Shown here piece after piece: positions 12,071 through 24,446 of a stretch of 64,000 nt of DNA. This stretch comes from Amaranthus tricolor (lineage: Eukaryota > Streptophyta > Magnoliopsida > Caryophyllales > Amaranthaceae). The first letter of the stretch is position 1. Every line of letters begins with the position of its first letter. Below the pieces are notes generated by a model. It saw nothing but the letters and a program-made list of their open reading frames with translations, did no database searches and was not told the origin of the DNA. Made by a program: the position numbers and the translations under genes. The DNA lies in assembly GCF_026212465.1 (NCBI RefSeq), contig NC_080048.1, positions 38,344,375 through 38,408,374 of the forward strand, given 5' to 3'.

Positions 12071-12516
12071 TTTTTCCTAAAAGTGGAGGATGGCTAGATG
12101 ATCTAATAGTAAGATTCGATTCTCTGAGCATATTAAGATTTTAAACTTAAAAGAAAATTCTAGTTTTTAAGGATAATTTTGAGTTTTTATAGAAGTACTA
12201 AGAATATGTTAATTAGAGTTTATATTGATTAAAACATTAATAATCAAATTATTTAAAATAAGGAGAAAAGAACTAATCTTGTGACAAATTGTTTCTCAAT
12301 AAAAAGCTTATTTATCAATAACTTTTAATATTAGAGTATATAATCCATATATTAAGGTGTGTCTCGGGAAAAATAGTTCTAGTTAAGTGATTCTTAACAT
12401 GCATGTAAGGTTTAGAGCCCAGGTGAGAAGATCATATACAACTAACCAAAGGGGGTGGCAAACGTTTGAGTATTCATTGGCTATATGGCTTACAATGGTG
12501 CTAAAGATATAGGGGT

Positions 12517-12751
12517 TTTTGGTTCTTAGCTTTTAGCTTAGTTTTTTATTTGGCTTTTGACTTATTAGTTGGTAAAACAATCAAAAATAGTGTTTGATAA
12601 ATAGCTTTTAAAGCAGCTGAAAATCCAGCTTTTAAGCTGAAATGAAAAAGCTACTCCAGCTAACTTTTTTGGTTGGCTTTTGAATTGTTGACCTACTTTT
12701 TCTTTAATAAACAGTCAACAACTAATACTCAAATTTACCAAACATCTCCAT
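12517..12751 (-). mobile_element. AAAAGCC-rich non-autonomous element
   Basis: On the minus strand it runs from GTTTGGTAAATTTGAGTATT through GTTGTTGACTGTTTATT and CAGCTTAAAAGC to CCAAAAACCCC. The same order of words is found on the plus strand at 45209-45423. That shows a dispersed family in opposite orientations. hAT-type affiliation is only a guess. Confidence 0.6.
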
Positions 12752-12957
12752 GAATGTTTATGTGTGATTTCGTTTAAAATTAGTAAACATCTAATTGACA
12801 AAAGGAATGGTTGACTAAACTGATAATGTGCATACATAAGAAAATCAACTCAATTAAATGAAACAATACAGTTTGTGCCCTGATAACTACTTTCAACCTC
12901 AAAATTGGGCAAAGTTACATTGATAGTGGATTTTAAGAGCCAACATAACAAACTCAA

Positions 12958-15900
12958 TCAGTTGGCCTGATGACGGCCTCTTCCACCGCCAAAACGACCA
13001 CCTCTACGGTGAAATGGCGTCCTTCCTCGGCCTCTGCCATCTCTCCCTCCACCAGACGAGAAACCTTGATTGAACTGAGGAGGAACCGTTTCATTCCCTT
13101 GGAAACTAGGCGCTTGGAATGAATTGGACGGTATAGCGGGAGTGATCGGAAACTGAGAACTTGGACCTTGTAAACCAATGTACGGCTGCTGAAACAGCCC
13201 AGGGTTTGTCAATGGTATCTGTGGAAAGTGAAACTGTTGCTGCCATTGTGCAGGGGGCATACTGTTGATTTGAAAGCCACCTGGCATAGCCATATTCTGC
13301 TGTTGTAATATCCCGTTCACCAGAAACCCGGCTTGCTGGAGTTGCTGAGGAAATGGAGAAGGGCCTCGGGGGAAAAACGGGCCCATTGGGGGCGGACCCG
13401 GCTGATAACCCTGAGCTACAGACAGCACAGCAGGTCTTCCAAAGAGATCTGACCCAATTGAAGTGGCGCCAAATCGGTTGGCCTCACTAGATGATGGTGC
13501 ACAGGGACCACCATGCGGCTGCATTTGACTAGTTTGTGTTGGTTGTTTAGTTGGAGAATTAGAGGTACAAGGTTGATCTTTTGTCCATGTTTTATTCTTG
13601 TTTCTGTTGTTCTTTCTCTTGTTCGAGGAAGGCCCCTGGTCTTGATTACTGTTACCTCGCTTGGACATCTGTAACATTCTCTTGAATGCGGCCTCCTTCT
13701 CGTCATCGGAGAATTCAAGCTCGTCCGTCACCTCTTCATCATTCGGACCTGAAGCATCGTATCCTTTCTTGCGAGCTTCGGACTGGAGTACATATTTCAC
13801 AAACTCCGGAACAAACCCTATCAAAGTGCCACCTTGGATATCAGAAGGAATGTCACTTTCTGAATTATATCTCACAATATAGTACGGGTTTTCAACAGGC
13901 CCAAATATTTCATCCACTCGACCTAGTGGCAACCTAGTCTCGGTTATCCATAATATTGAACTCTCATCAAGAGGAGTATGCTTCTCTGACCCTTCAACAA
14001 TGACTTGATTTCCTAAAACCTAATAAATGATAAACATAATCAGAATTCACAAATCCACCTAAAGGGAAACACAATCAAGTAAATGGTAGTGCTACAGTGC
14101 CTTAATCTGCCATCATGATTAGAGGTGTTTAACGAGACGACTCGACCCAACGGGTCATGAGTCGGATCACATTTCAACAGGTCATTAGGGGGTCGGGCCA
14201 TTAACAGGTCTTGTTGTAGATGTCGGGCCGAGCCAGGTCAGATAGTTATAGGAATTGGTCGCGGAAAAAAACATTTTTTTATATTTTTATATGAATATAC
14301 ATAGGTGGGTTGACCCAACCGGCCTTCAAGTGAAATAAAAGACTATCATATGAACTTTTTAAAAACAGGTCAAAGTGGGTTGGATTTAAACGAGCTTTGA
14401 CCTGACCCAACCCGTTGAACACTAACCCATGAACAAAAAGGAAACCAAAAGCATGAAACTGACAAACCAAAGTTACATTTGATAGGTTGATAGAAACTTA
14501 CAGATGAGATAACTCCCACCGGAAATATTTCTTGGTGTGGTAGGAGAGTGACATTTACTTCATCCACTCTAGGAAGCACCTGGCATTAGAAAAATTTTGA
14601 GAATAGAATCTGTAACGAGCTAAAACAGAAAGGAGGGAAGAGCAAATCAATTGACCAATTTTACTAAGACCAGAGCAAATCAATTGACCAATTTTACTAA
14701 GACCAGAGCAAATCAATATATATTATATACATAAAAACAGCAAGAAATAGTATTCTTAATTCCTATTGAAATTCAAACTCATTTGTCAAAAACCTATGTC
14801 ATGCCTTTGTATTGTCAAATTTCCAAGGTGTACTACACATGAATCTCTACCGTGAAAGTAGTAGCTAAAATTAACCAAGTAAAAAAAGTGCATTCAAAGC
14901 CCTCGAACTGTTAGCCACTTATTAAGCAATCGCAATAAGCGATATATCAAGCATCAAGAAATTTTAAAGCCATACAATGTCACAAACTATTGAACTATGC
15001 AGGTTTATGGCTCAATTCCAAAGCTTGATGGCTCAAAGAACCGCAAAGGAAGAAGCACTACGTAATAATTCCATGTTAACATTGGAGTTGCTTGGTAAAA
15101 TAGCTTATTGGGCAATTTTAACTATTTTGTATAAATAGATGGTTAGGTGGTCAAACCATATAATGTTAGTGTTATCTAAATAAGCTACTTTTTATTTTTA
15201 AACACGTTGCTCTTATCAGGAGGTCAAACAAATGAATCAACCAGTCCAATCAACTATCAGATATTGCCAAACACCCTCATTATGGCATTCGCATAGTTTA
15301 GCCATGCGGCCCTATCCCTTTAATAGGAAATTGCATTCATGTTATTATGTCTTCAATTGAATTTAAGCCGCTAAATTGACAATGAAACCATGTTCAAGCT
15401 AGATGATATTGCACCATTTAAAAAGTAAAAACAGTCCATACTCCATCCACATATTCTCATTCCTTTGATAATTAATGATTGGTATTGTCGATGTCTTTCA
15501 CCCTCAACAAAAAGAAAAATCAGAGAAAAAAAATTATAGCACATTCAAAAGTATGATATTAGGATCACTATATCCACAAGCTATGCAATAATCACCAAAC
15601 TGGGGCTAAGCAACCATCCTTTACTAGAACCATTGGCAAAACATACAATAGTAGAGATAAAAAAAAAACTCATCGAGGTAACAAATGCAACATATTTGTA
15701 ACAAAAGTGAAATTTATTACCGTGGTCTCGTTCTTTGACTTGATGGCTCCTTTCATCATATAGCTATCTCCATCGGCAACATCATCTTCAAATGAGAATT
15801 CTTCGCCGCTCTCCTCATATTTGTTATCGTTATCTTCCTCATCGTCGTTTTCAGACCAAGCAATCATATTATCTACATCAGAGTCCATTACTTGACGTTC

Positions 15901-17001
15901 TTCCATATCTTTCACCTCCTTCTCATCGTCATCATCACTTTCACTACTAGAAGACGATGATGATGATGATGACGACGATGATGACGACGATGTCGCAGAC
16001 GATGATGATGCCGATTCACACTCATTATCGGATTTAGAATCACTGGCAGTCTCCTCACTGAGAACAGGAGTAATCTCTTTCTTTATGTCAATGTCAATAA
16101 CTGCTAACTTGTGCCCGTCGCCCCCCAAAGTAACCTTCTGCAATTCCTCTTCAATCGAGCAATTCAAATTCTCAACTTCACAACAATCTTTTTCATCCAA
16201 CAATCCAACACTTCCATCTCCAGGTGAAATCTTGGTCTCACTATGGTGACCATCAGAATTAATTTCAGCAGTTTCGGAACTACCCAACTCAGCTTTCGTT
16301 ACAAAACCATCCGTGCCACATTCTCTCAATCCATCTGATTTATCCATACTACAATCCATATGCTCCGCAGTGCCAATGCATTCAACCTTCACCGACACAG
16401 ACTGTTCTGATTGATTCATAACTTGAATAAGATTGTCCAAACTATTACCAACTAAGACATCCATCCCACTTCCAATCTCCGATTTGCTCAACTGTACATC
16501 CTCAGGGGCTTTCACATCGTTTATCCATTCATTGTCTCCAAGTGAAATCTTTGTCTCGCCCAGGTGACAATCATAATTAATTTCAGCAATTTCAGAACTA
16601 CCCAACTCAGTTTTCTTTACAAAATCCTCCATGACATATCCGTCTGATTTATCCATACTACAATCTATATGCTCCGCAGATCCAATACATTCAACCTTTA
16701 TCGACACAGACTTTTCTGATTGATTCATATCTTGAACAAGATTGTCCAAACTATTACCAATTAAGTTATCCATACTTCTAATCTCAGATTTGCTCAACTC
16801 TACATCCTCAGGGGCTTGCACGTCGTTAATCCATTCGTTGATGGGAGCGAAATCAAGATTCAGAAATGAATCGATCGAACTAAGTGAAAACTCCTCAAAA
16901 TCAAGCCTGAAAGTCTCAGGATATTTTGAGATTTTAAATTTTTCTTGCTTAGGCCCAGATTCTTCCTCGTGTGGAATAGGTTCTTGGATAAACCCTACCA
17001 T
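12958..17001 (-). CDS. NAF1: NAF1, H/ACA small nucleolar RNP assembly factor
   Basis: Three coding exons on the minus strand: 15721-17001, 14502-14579 and 12958-14019, giving 806 residues. NAF1 binds the snoRNP core in the nucleus during biogenesis and is later replaced by GAR1. The acidic N-terminal half includes a long serine run followed by ESDDDDEKE, about residues 335-370. The GAR1-like core begins at about residue 428 (VLPRVDEVNVTLLPHQEIFP) and continues through SSILWITETRLPLGRVDEIF and NPYYIVRYNSE to GFVPEFVKYVL. The C-terminus is Gln/Pro/Gly-rich and ends in RGG-type repeats (GRGRGRTPFHRRGGRFGGGRGR). Residues about 56-156 and 158-262 are a tandem duplication. A GTG at 17013 opens the frame earlier, but the first ATG is 17001. 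A 5' untranslated exon near 18600-18655 is likely. Confidence 0.9.
14118..14420. repeat. Degenerate GGGTTGACCCAAC-type repeat in NAF1 intron 2
   Basis: A roughly symmetrical stretch has CGACCCAACGGGTC and GGGTCGGGCC words on the left, GGTGGGTTGACCCAACCGG in the middle and GACCTGACCCAACCCGTTGA on the right. This composition is common for short plant dispersed repeats. No protein-coding content was seen. Confidence 0.5.
14640..14718. repeat. Short tandem repeat, 34-base unit, about 2.3 copies
   Basis: GAGCAAATCAATTGACCAAT followed by TTTACTAAGACCA occurs twice without change, then a third partial GAGCAAATCAATA. Identity of the copies indicates a recent duplication. It lies in NAF1 intron 1. 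Confidence 0.85.
16216..16836 (-). repeat. Internal coding duplication in NAF1 exon 1
   Basis: Two units of about 300-315 bases (16534-16836 and 16216-16530) each encode a block of about 100 residues. Each block begins EWINDV(Q/K)APEDV, continues KVECIG(S/T)AEH(I/M)DCSMDKSDG and ends with ELGSSE(I/T)AEIN and ETKIS. The reading frame is kept. The blocks precede the GAR1-like core. Confidence 0.9.
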
Positions 17002-18281
17002 CTCCAACAACACAAAAAGAATTAGTCCTTAAGAACATTAAAAATTCAAGCATACACTAAAACCTAAGATAAACCCTACCAATTAAAGCTATGGTGGATC
17101 CAGAAAAAAATCAAGTGTTGTCAACAATTTAAATAAAGATACAAGTTATATTTATCATTGTATCCACGCCAAGTTTTCATATTTTGAAAATTACACATAA
17201 TGTCTATCATTTGACAAATTTTGAAACAAATCACTTTTCAAACTAAGAAATTGAAAGAACTTTTAACAAATTCATTTGAAAAAAATTTAAGAAAACAAGC
17301 TAATTCAAAATTATGGAAACAAATAATTTACAACCGAAAACAAGCATACTCAACAAACGGATAGAAAACAAGAATAATCAAAAGTAAGAAAACAAATCAG
17401 GTCGGCTAAAGACTCGTTTGCAACTTTATTTTTGTAAACAAAGAATTTATGTTTTTGACCGGAGGCAAAAAAATCCTAAGAACAAATCTTCTGTTGTCCA
17501 AAAAAACTCCATCTAACACATTAGCCATTTTCACCATTTTAGACATACCTAATCAGCTATCAGTACTAAGCTAGCAAGTGTGCATTAAGTACCATAAGAA
17601 AATATAAAGAAAACCCCACTAAAATTATTCACTAATATCCCCACAATTAAGTACCATCATTAGCAAAGCATTCCTTCATTAAAAAAAATTACAGCATTCC
17701 TCCATTAGAGCATTCCTTAATTAAGTATTAAGAACCACTTTTCACTAAAATTATTCACTACAAGTCTAATATCACAACACATTGAAGCATTCCTCCATTA
17801 ACGATTAGAAAAAATAAAGGCAAAATGATGAACAAAGATGAAACACACAACTGACAAAATGAAATACACAATCATTGTGGAAATAAGTAACTAATCCACC
17901 AATTCAAAATGTATAAACCCTAAAAATCAATTGTAGAATTCAATTGCTAATCAATTAAAACTTATAAATTCCAAGAAATAAAAAATAAAACCCTAAATTT
18001 ATAAATTTACCACCAAGTAAAATAAAAACCTAAATTGATTAACAAAACCCTAAATTTAACTAATTGATTAAATTTGATGAACAAACAATGTTGAACAACT
18101 AACATTCAATTTTAGCAAAATCTATAACAACTGCACAAATTGAAATCTTTAATGGAAAGTAAGAAAAAGAAAAAAAAGCATCTACGGGGTTTGGTGGCTG
18201 GAGCGCGGCTGCGAACGTCGGTGAAGGATGAAAGTGGTCAGTGGTTGGCGGCTACGGGTGTATGAGGATGTACGGGTTTTG

Positions 18282-18545
18282 AAGGATATATTGTTTTGTA
18301 AAGTACAAAATACCCATTTAACAATTAACAAGAAAACCCATATGAACTTCATAAATACAAATTACACCCAGAAAATTTCTAAAAGTATATATGGTTTTGT
18401 AAAGTAGAAAATACCCATTAAACAATTAACAAGAAAACCCATATGAAATTTCTAAATACAAATTACACTCAGAAAATTTCTACAAGTATATATGGATTTG
18501 TAAACTAGAAAATACCCATTACACAATTAACAAGAGATTAATATG
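18282..18545. repeat. Tandem repeat, 101-base period, about 2.6 copies
   Basis: GTTTTGTAAAGTACAAAATA at 18293 recurs with small changes at 18394 and 18495. Each is followed by CCCATT(T/A)A(A/C)ACAATTAACAAG. The first two units share the rest, to AGAAAATTTCT. It lies in the probable leader intron of NAF1. Confidence 0.85.
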
Positions 18546-18599
18546 AGTAGCCATGACTGAATCTTGATAAGAGAATACAAAAAGAGAAAGAATTTTACC

Positions 18600-18660
18600 T
18601 GAACAGCAGCTGCTTCTTGCGGACTGCTAATGTGGAGCGACTGAAGAAAACCCTAAAACA
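18600..18660 (-). promoter_or_regulatory. Probable NAF1 5' untranslated exon end with telo-box
   Basis: On the minus strand a stretch ending CTGCTGTTCAG is followed by a consensus donor GTAAAATTC, as expected of a leader exon spliced toward 17001. Just upstream is TTTAGGGTTT (plus-strand AAACCCTAAA, 18648-18657). That is the telo-box motif often found in promoters of plant ribosome-biogenesis genes, which suits NAF1. No transcript evidence was available. Confidence 0.45.
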
Positions 18661-18734
18661 AATTATAAAACTTAAGAATATGCATTTATAAATCACAAAT
18701 TGCTAGTAGGAGAAAGTAGGCGCGTTCTGGGTAC

Positions 18735-19190
18735 ACACGATTTAATTTTAATTTGGTCTAATTTTAATACTAAAATCAGATCAAATTAAAATTTTAGAAA
18801 TAAAAATCATTTTATACGTACCACAGTCTAGTTTAGTCTCATATATGATTTTTTGGTTTTAAACTCTTTCTAAATTAATAAATTCATTTATGTAAATATT
18901 TTGCATTTATAATAGTCAAATATAATAATTCATGATTAGTTACTTGCATCAACATAATTCGAGTTAATATTGTTGCAAAAAACTAAATCTTGAATTATCT
19001 AATCTAAGTAGCAACCTATTTAAAAATACTATATAAAAACTACGATTTTTGAAAATACGGTTTTACGGTCTGATTTAATCTAAAAATTAATAAATCGAGA
19101 CCCGACCGAAAATGTATTTTAAAAAATCAAATCAGGTAATTTAATTGTATACCAAACCGAACACTAAAACTACAATTTCATTTAGTTTAA
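18735..19190. repeat. Possible AT-rich inverted-repeat element
   Basis: The left side contains GATTTAATTTTAATTTGGTC and related TTTGGTCT / AGATCAAATTAAAAT words. The right side contains TACGGTCTGATTTAATCT, CGAGACCCGACCG and TTAATTGTATACCAAACCGA. The motifs resemble short plant repeats with CGGTTTGGT ends. Boundaries are uncertain. Confidence 0.3.
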
Positions 19191-20520
19191 TTTAATTTAT
19201 AGTTTATGACTAACCTTTGTTCAATTCTAGGCACGTATAGTATAATGGACTTACACCTGACGCATACTCGGTGATGCAATTTTTTTAGTGACCATGGCAA
19301 AATCAAAAATTATACGAGTGGTTAAATATTTAAAAATTTTATTACATTAATTTTTTATTTCTAGATAAGAATATGTGGAGGTTAATGAATATTTATAAAA
19401 TTTTCTTAAACAAACGGTTATGTGTTTGTATGATTATATGAATGGTGATTAAATCCATACTATTTATAATCTATATAATTAATTGATTTAATAAATATAA
19501 AAAAATATCTAAATAATATTTTTTATTACACGTGACAATATATTAAAATACTATACTAACATATTAATTTGTTACCTGAAATATAAAATAGACACCTACG
19601 AATACAAATAGAAGTTTGGACGATAAATAGCTTTTGCTAAATTTTAACTATAAATTATTAGTTTATATAATTATTTATAAATGATACAATACATCCTCTA
19701 TGGATATTATGTTTACCTTCATAACATGCATAACAAGATCACCAATATTCCAAGACCTGCCCAATGTTCTAAGTAAAAGATTTTAAAATTAAAAATAATA
19801 CTGAAAGGAGAAATAAAAGAAATACAACGATGAAATATCTGTTGAAATTAGTAGCATAAAGATGTTTGTAATATACACAATAAAATTTATTGGTTATCCC
19901 AATTAAATATTTACCACTCGATAGTCGATACCTACTCAAAGTATTTACATTAAGAACTTCAACATCTAATTATTAATTAATTGTAAATGCTTCTAAAATT
20001 ATATTGATGAATACTTTGGTGATTTTTAGTGAATAAAATAAAATTAAAAATAAATACTTATAATACTTTAAATTGTAAGTTGTAAGTTATATGAAACACC
20101 AAATCAATACAAATTACCTTGCACAAACATCTATATACTAGTTTACAGTTTACTACACTTAATAACATTGAAATAATACTCCTATAATATTGTGATTGTT
20201 GTTGTTATTGTTATATATTTCATCCATATATTTTTTTATCCACTAGAGTATTTTCAGGGGAAAGTTCCATCATATTCTGATCAAATGTTTTATTTATTTT
20301 TAGCGTTATTTATTAATCACTCTTAATTTATATTTTGTTCTCAATATATAACCTAAATCCTAATTAAGTGAAATGTTATTTACTTTGTGTCAATGAAAAT
20401 TTACAAATAATAATTTTTTTATGATTTTAACTAAATACAATTATAGATATTTAGATATATTTAGAATATAAATAAATTTGTAAAACTATATAAAATATTA
20501 GTTTTCTTTTATTTGAAATT

Positions 20521-20533
20521 TTCTGGAAAGCTC
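20521..20533 (+). promoter_or_regulatory. Imperfect heat-shock element of polyubiquitin
   Basis: TTCtgGAAagCTC has two perfect units of the alternating TTC/GAA heat-shock element and one degenerate unit, about 72 bases upstream of the perfect one. Confidence 0.45.
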
Positions 20534-20604
20534 ATCTAACAGCCCCAATGTATGACCAAAGAAATGAAGGTTGGCCCACGAGAAGATTTGTGTGGACTAC
20601 AAAA

Positions 20605-20617
20605 TTCCAGAACATTC
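20605..20617 (+). promoter_or_regulatory. Perfect three-unit heat-shock element of polyubiquitin
   Basis: TTCcaGAAcaTTC matches nTTCnnGAAnnTTCn exactly and lies 30 bases upstream of the TATA box. This spacing is typical of heat-inducible plant promoters. Heat-shock-factor control is inferred. Confidence 0.75.
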
Positions 20618-20647
20618 TTTTCATCACTCGATACGTCAACAAATCCT

Positions 20648-20655
20648 TATAAATA
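20648..20655 (+). promoter_or_regulatory. TATA box of polyubiquitin
   Basis: TATAAATA is followed at about +30 by the start of a pyrimidine-rich leader (around 20680). It sits downstream of the heat-shock element and upstream of a leader exon ending at 20746. Confidence 0.8.
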
Positions 20656-20746
20656 GAAGCCCCATCCCTTCCTATCGTTCACGTCCAACACAAATTCATC
20701 ATTAAGAATCTTCATCGCGTTCTTCAATCCAATCTATTTCCTTAAG

Positions 20747-21459
20747 GTAATCCATTCACTCCTTTACTAATTCTGCGTTTTCATCATCAATTTCTTGTCC
20801 AATTTATTGAATTTTTCGTGATTTTGTTGTTTTATATCGTTTCATATAAAATTGATTGTATTGTTTGATTTTTGATTGTCTTCTAATTAAGTTATTCGCT
20901 ATCTGAAGAAATCGATTGAGTTTTTAATATATCTATCAAAAAAATTCATATTGGAATGATAATTTGTTCATAGATATTCTTTGTTGTGGATTCTGTTTCC
21001 ATGTGCAGTAGAAATTGTTATTTGTAATTTTCATTTAGGTTATGTTGGTGGAGTAATCGATTCTCCTATGTTTGATGATTTATTCAGTAGGAGATCAATC
21101 TGTCAAAGTTTATATCTCATTAAATTGATCAAAATTCATCCATATCCAAATTATGTATGTCCTTGTAGAACTTTAGTTTTTTTGTTGGCGTCCACGTTCT
21201 GTACAAATTTGTTTTTCATTGAAATATTTCTTTGAATATTTTCGTTTTAGTTATGGGTTTGTAGAGTAATTGATTGATTATTGAATATTTTGATGAATCG
21301 GTGATTAGGGATTTTAATTTAATTTTCTGATTTATGATGAAAATTCAAGTATCTTCGATCTAGGTTATGGGCATGGAGTGTTTAGATCATTGATTATTGT
21401 TTTTTTGTGATTAATCTATGCCAGGGATCCTGATCTGTACTCTGTGATTGTTGTTTTAG
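20747..21459 (+). other. Leader intron in the polyubiquitin 5' UTR
   Basis: The donor follows CCTTAAG (GTAATCC). The acceptor is TTGTTTTAG at 21459, nine bases before the ATG. The intron is T-rich and 713 bases long. Plant polyubiquitin genes commonly carry such an intron, which often raises expression; that effect is not shown here. Confidence 0.85.
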
Positions 21460-23070
<1,611 letters not shown>

Positions 23071-24446
23071 GCCTGGGAATTTGTTCATGTTTTTGGAATT
23101 TGGATTATGATATAGAACCTTATGTTTTCTGTTTTTGCTGTTTGATAATGTGTTGATGACACATTGACAATTAATCATGCAAACTACTAAACTTGGTTTG
23201 TTATTTGATGATGTGTTGATGGCAATTAAACCATTTTATTGTTTTGATTAGAAAACAATGAAATCATATTAATGCCAAACAAAAAATTAAGTTTAACACT
23301 GAATATCATTTGCTTTACTTAATTTTTTCCATTCAATTTCTTTTAATTATTGAGCCTGAGTTCGACAACGGCAAGTTTGGCAATGTGCACATTACATGGT
23401 TCAAGTTTAAATAAGAACTTGTGGAAATTTTTGTTTTTATATTAACTTGGAGTAAAAAGGTTCAAACGAAAAAACAATAACTAAGGCCTGGTTTGATACA
23501 ACAATGTACTTTTGATTTTTGAATTATTAATTTCTAATAAAGTTGTACATTATATGTTTTATAATGTACCTTTAGATTTTAATAGTTGCTACAGCTTTTG
23601 TAGTCAACTGATTTTATTTGGATATATTTCTCCATGTATAATGTAAAATAGTCAAGTGTGATCTTATTTGATTCGTCTTAATGTATATTTTCATAATATT
23701 ATCTTTTTTAGAGTATTTTATCATATTAAAAATTTCTAATAAATTGTGTATTAGATAGCGTAAAAAACAGAAGTATAGCTAGTGTTAAAAATCAGAGGAA
23801 ATATAAAATTGTAAACTAGTTAAATTTATTAGAAATATAGTGATTTTTGAAAATTATAAATTAAAAAATTGAAAATTTATGCTCTGCTTGTTATTATTGT
23901 GATTTTTTATGTTTTTCAAAGTCATATGTTATTATGATGTCATATAATTTGTAAAAAAAATAGTCAAATTTATTAAGAACAAGATTATTTTGAAAACAGA
24001 TAACTAAAAATTTATATGTTCTATAATTAATAATTTAAAAAATTAGTCAAATTAATTAAAAAAAAAGAACATACCACAACATAAGAATCCAGTATGAAAT
24101 ACAGGGCAAACAAGTAACTATTTATAGTAGAATCAAATACAAGTAACACAAATGTCACTAGCTAATTGCTGCACTAGTGGAGCCTAAAATTTGCGTCAAA
24201 TGTCCTTAAACTCTATATCTTCTCTTCCCTTTCTTTCTCACAATGGTAACAAATCTGCGATCATGAGTAGACTCCATAACTGCATTTACATTGTTATATG
24301 GAGTAATACTATCATAGATCAGCACAAATTACTAGTATGATTAGATCAATTGACAGATCCATACACAAGCAAGATATTGAGAAATCTGCTGATCAGAGAG
24401 CTACTTTTGATCACAAGTCCACAACCTTTGGAAAGAAAATCTTTGA
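23071..24446. other. Spacer between convergent polyubiquitin and glucosidase-II-beta-like genes
   Basis: This includes the polyubiquitin 3' UTR and very AT-rich DNA. A stretch at 23485-23600 starting GGCCTGGTTTGATACAACAA may be a decayed short element. No gene was recognised. Confidence 0.45.

Larger units (their letters stand above)
11446..12957. other. Region between the haem-domain gene start and the NAF1 stop
   Basis: This carries the promoter side of the haem-domain gene (upstream of 11412 on the minus strand) and the 3' flank of NAF1. It contains a two-copy tandem duplication (11618-12070) and an AAAAGCC-type element (12517-12751). No gene was recognised. Confidence 0.5.
17002..20500. 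other. NAF1 5' region and AT-rich spacer before polyubiquitin
   Basis: From 17002 to about 18600 the sequence is probably a 5' leader intron of NAF1. It contains scattered AAACCCTA words and a short GC-rich patch (18185-18275). It also has a three-unit tandem repeat (18282-18545). From 18735 to 20500 it is a very AT-rich spacer with one possible inverted-repeat element. No protein-coding frame was recognised. Confidence 0.5.

Noticed and set aside
17002..17013. Earlier GTG-initiated start for NAF1
   Set aside because: The four added codons depend on a GTG start. The first ATG (17001) is the plausible nuclear-gene start, and an acceptor-like AG lies right next to it.
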